Below are positions 61,834 to 64,000 of a DNA stretch of 64,000 bases, one piece after another. The position numbers were made by a program, and so were the translations under genes. How positions within the stretch are numbered: position 1 is the first letter of the stretch; each line of letters starts with the position of its first letter. Below the pieces are notes generated by a model. It worked only from the letters and a program-made list of their open reading frames with translations. It made no database searches and was not told the origin of the DNA. The stretch lies in the NCBI RefSeq assembly GCF_038396675.1, contig NC_088926.1:39659501-39723500 (forward strand), read 5' to 3'. Source of the stretch: Hydra vulgaris (lineage: Eukaryota; Cnidaria; Hydrozoa; Anthoathecata; Hydridae).

Positions 61834-63838
61834 ATGGAATCACACAGAAAAAAATTGTTTAAAATGTGTAGAACTTGTGGTCAAATAATCAAAAAATGCG
61901 TTGGATATGTTGAACCAAAATCAGTTCATTTTTCAAAGAAGAACTTTTAAAATTATATAATATTTTAGTGGATAATGACCAAACTGATATTCATCCAAAA
62001 TATTTGTGTCACAGTTGTCATATGAGATGCTTTCATATAAAAAATAAATGCAATAGCCACTGTGATACTAAAGATCCTTTCAAATTTTCTCCACATACAG
62101 ATAATTGCATTTTATGTTTTAGTGACAAAAAATCAGTGAAAAAAGAATTGGAAAATGACAAAAAGTTATTAAAAACAACTTTGATTGATATTGGATTTAG
62201 TTTTGGTTTTCAATATTATTGTGACGAGTCTTCTTCCCTTCAAATATTTTCTCATCTTTCAGTAAATGCTGATAATTCAGTCCTTAAACAAATAAATGTA
62301 GCTCATGATAAAAAATGGGATCTGAAAATAAATGGAAAATGTGTTTCAAAATCTGATTGCAGTCTTCTAAACAATCTTCCCAAGCTTTTGCTAGTAGAAA
62401 GTTCTAATCTAATCTTCAGTCTTATAACTCAATCCAATGTCTGCAACGCAAACTGTGAATACAAAGAGTTAGTAAAAAATTACATATCTTCTTTCGGTTC
62501 TGAAAAAAACTTTAAAATAGAGACTCCCTATATGGAATCAGTCGCCGATTGTACAGTTTTTAGACACAAGTTGTGTCCTATTCTAATTCCATTAACTATA
62601 TCAAAATGTGAGTTTTGTTTGGAATTAAGAAAATACTTAAATTTAAAACAATTTCGTCTAAATGAAAAGAAGAACAAAAATGCATTGGATAGCGGAAATA
62701 ATTCCAGGTTTTCAAATAAGAAAAATGACAGATATATGTCCAAAGAAGAACTGTTGCTCAAAATAAAGATCTTGGAAAATGATAAAAAACAAATAGTAAC
62801 CAAATCTTTGCACCTCCAGTGTCGAATTAATCAGCTGATTAAAAAAGAAGGACTAATTGTTGATGGCGAGACACACAAAGTTATGGAAGAATGCTTGATA
62901 AAGAAAAATAACAATCCTTTCAGTGAAAATTCCCCCCAATTTTTATTGTGGGAACAACAGAAAATTCAGGTCTCACGTAAAGATAAGAGGTCTATGAAAT
63001 GGCACCCAGTTCTTATTAGATGGTGTTTGAGCATATATCTAAAAAGTCCTGAAACATACAAACATTTAAGTCAGTCAGAGTTTATGTACCTTCCATGTAA
63101 AAATACTCTTTTAAAATACATAAATTTTACAGATCCAGGATGTGGCTTCAATGCAGATGTTATCTCTCGATTAATTTTGAATGCTGATATTAAAAATTTA
63201 AAAGAACATGAAAAAAATGTGTCTTTAGTATTTGACGAGATGAAAATCAAGAGTGGTCTTGTATTCAGTACAACAACTGGTAAAATAGTTGGCCTGACTG
63301 AAATGGGTTCATTAAATGATGCTCTTGATGAGTTTAAAAACAAAACCGAAGGGAATAAAAGTGTTAATTGTACAACTTTGGCAAAGTATGTTATTGTGTT
63401 GGACATTTTGCATCTAGTGGATTTAATAGTGATCAAATTTTTAATTGCGCTTGGGAAGCAACACGCATTCTTGAATGTATTGGGTTTAAAGTTCGCTCTA
63501 TGGTAGCAGATGGTGCTTCCCCAAATCGTAAGTTCTTTCAAATTCATCTTGCTGAGAATTACGAAAACGTTAAGGATACAACTGTGCATTGGACATGGAA
63601 TATTTGGTGTTCAAGTATAGTTTTAATTACTATTTTTCAATGTACAAATGTTGCTTTTAGTTTGAAAAAAATATGTTATTAATTAAAAAACTGAAATATT
63701 TTTAAATATCACAACAAATTTGAATAATATCTTTTAGCTCGAAAACTTTACTTTTTTTGTGATGTTCCTCATTTGATAAAAACTACTAGAAATAATTTGG
63801 AAAACTCTCATTGGAACCAACATTCTCGAAATCTAATG
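61834..63838 (+). pseudogene. P-element-superfamily transposase gene, two exons visible, two frameshifts, 3' end beyond window
   Basis: ATG 61834 opens MESHRKKLFKMCRTCGQIIK; a one-base slip in the T run at ~61930 joins it to the long frame (open 61914-63506). The N-terminus is Cys-rich (CRTCG, CHSC, NKCNSHC, CILC), a ZAD- or RAG-like zinc module rather than a THAP domain. A Lys-rich linker and coiled coil follow (~62740-62850). The RNase H-like core has WHPVLIRWCLSIYL, LPCKNTLLKYINF, SLVFDEMKIKSGLVFST (first Asp), GKIVGLTEMG. After a frameshift at ~63390 come GFNSDQIFNCAWEATRIL and SMVADGASPNRKFF (second Asp). A probable intron (63615 GTATAG to TTTTAG 63737) precedes an exon with LYFFCDVPHLIKTTRNNLEN, ending at a GT at 63839. 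DPHLIK and DGASPNRK are P-type hallmarks. The frameshifts may be real decay or base-call errors. Confidence 0.7.
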
Positions 63839-64000
63839 GTAATTTTAATTTGTAGTGCTAACCAGGAGTGGCAGAAGCAGGGGGGGATGCCAAGGGCCAT
63901 GGTCCTTGGCGATGCTCAAGATCATTATAAGGTAGATAATCAGGTAAAGATGCTCAAGATCATTATGGTAATTGTGATAATTGGTATAGTGGCTCGAAAA
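63839..64000 (+). other. Start of the second intron of the transposase gene
   Basis: It begins GTAATTTT. It contains CAGGAGTGGCAGAAGCAGGG and a repeated GATGCTCAAGATCATTAT, probably another insertion within the intron. Confidence 0.4.

Noticed and set aside
62528..63589. Minus-strand frames opposite the transposase gene (91 and 172 codons)
   Set aside because: Shadows of the real plus-strand coding sequence.

Overview
The window reads as AT-rich, transposon-saturated invertebrate genomic DNA. Hydra or a close hydrozoan relative is my best guess. The guess rests on very long (TA)n tracts, abundant CR1-like LINEs, a GIY-YIG Penelope-like element, P-, hAT- and THAP-type transposase pieces, Helitrons, and a tRNA-headed SINE. 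I see no convincing single-copy host gene, rRNA gene or CRISPR array. Spliceosomal intron signals in the last gene confirm a eukaryote.

Layout. 0-2 kb: the 5' half of a bicistronic LINE on the minus strand (ORF1, then an endonuclease running off the left edge), followed by a hammerhead-like motif beside (TA)n. 2-7.1 kb: long (TA)n tracts carrying a MITE, a 627-bp foldback element and a 144-bp hairpin with a second hammerhead-like motif. 7.1-10.2 kb: a ~3.1-kb TIR-bounded element full of decayed material. 10-14.2 kb: AT-rich filler and a 5'-truncated minus-strand LINE. 14.6-20.7 kb: a minus-strand Penelope fragment, a nearly full-length but broken LINE (15.4-18.4), and a plus-strand Penelope-like element (18.4-20.7), then a SINE. 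21-24.7 kb: three ~175-bp direct repeats interrupted by a MITE and a Helitron, then GC-rich palindromic repeats. 24.9-29 kb: a minus-strand CR1-like LINE split by a plus-strand LINE. 30-39 kb: remnants of several transposon-encoded genes, a second Helitron and an L2-like LINE. 40.3-55 kb: a third Helitron, a 3.4-kb near-identical direct duplication (40945-44325 and 47634-51014), a satellite with higher-order periodicity, and LINEs. 55-61.6 kb: repeats and foldback elements. 61.8-64 kb: a P-element-type transposase gene, the longest coding region in the window.

Three LINE groupings recur and help date insertions. Family alpha has the 3' signature TTAGTGGCTGCTTGCAGCC (15.4-18.4 plus; 8.1 plus; 43.9 and 50.6 minus). 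Family beta has a conserved 3' UTR stem-loop (12.1-14.2 minus; 26.8-28.6 plus); coding-only relatives lie at 44.6 and 51.6-55 minus, and probably at the left edge. The third is a CR1-like element at 25.1-29 kb. Most copies carry frameshifts, stops or deletions. Translations were made by eye; family names rest on motif recognition, not on a search.
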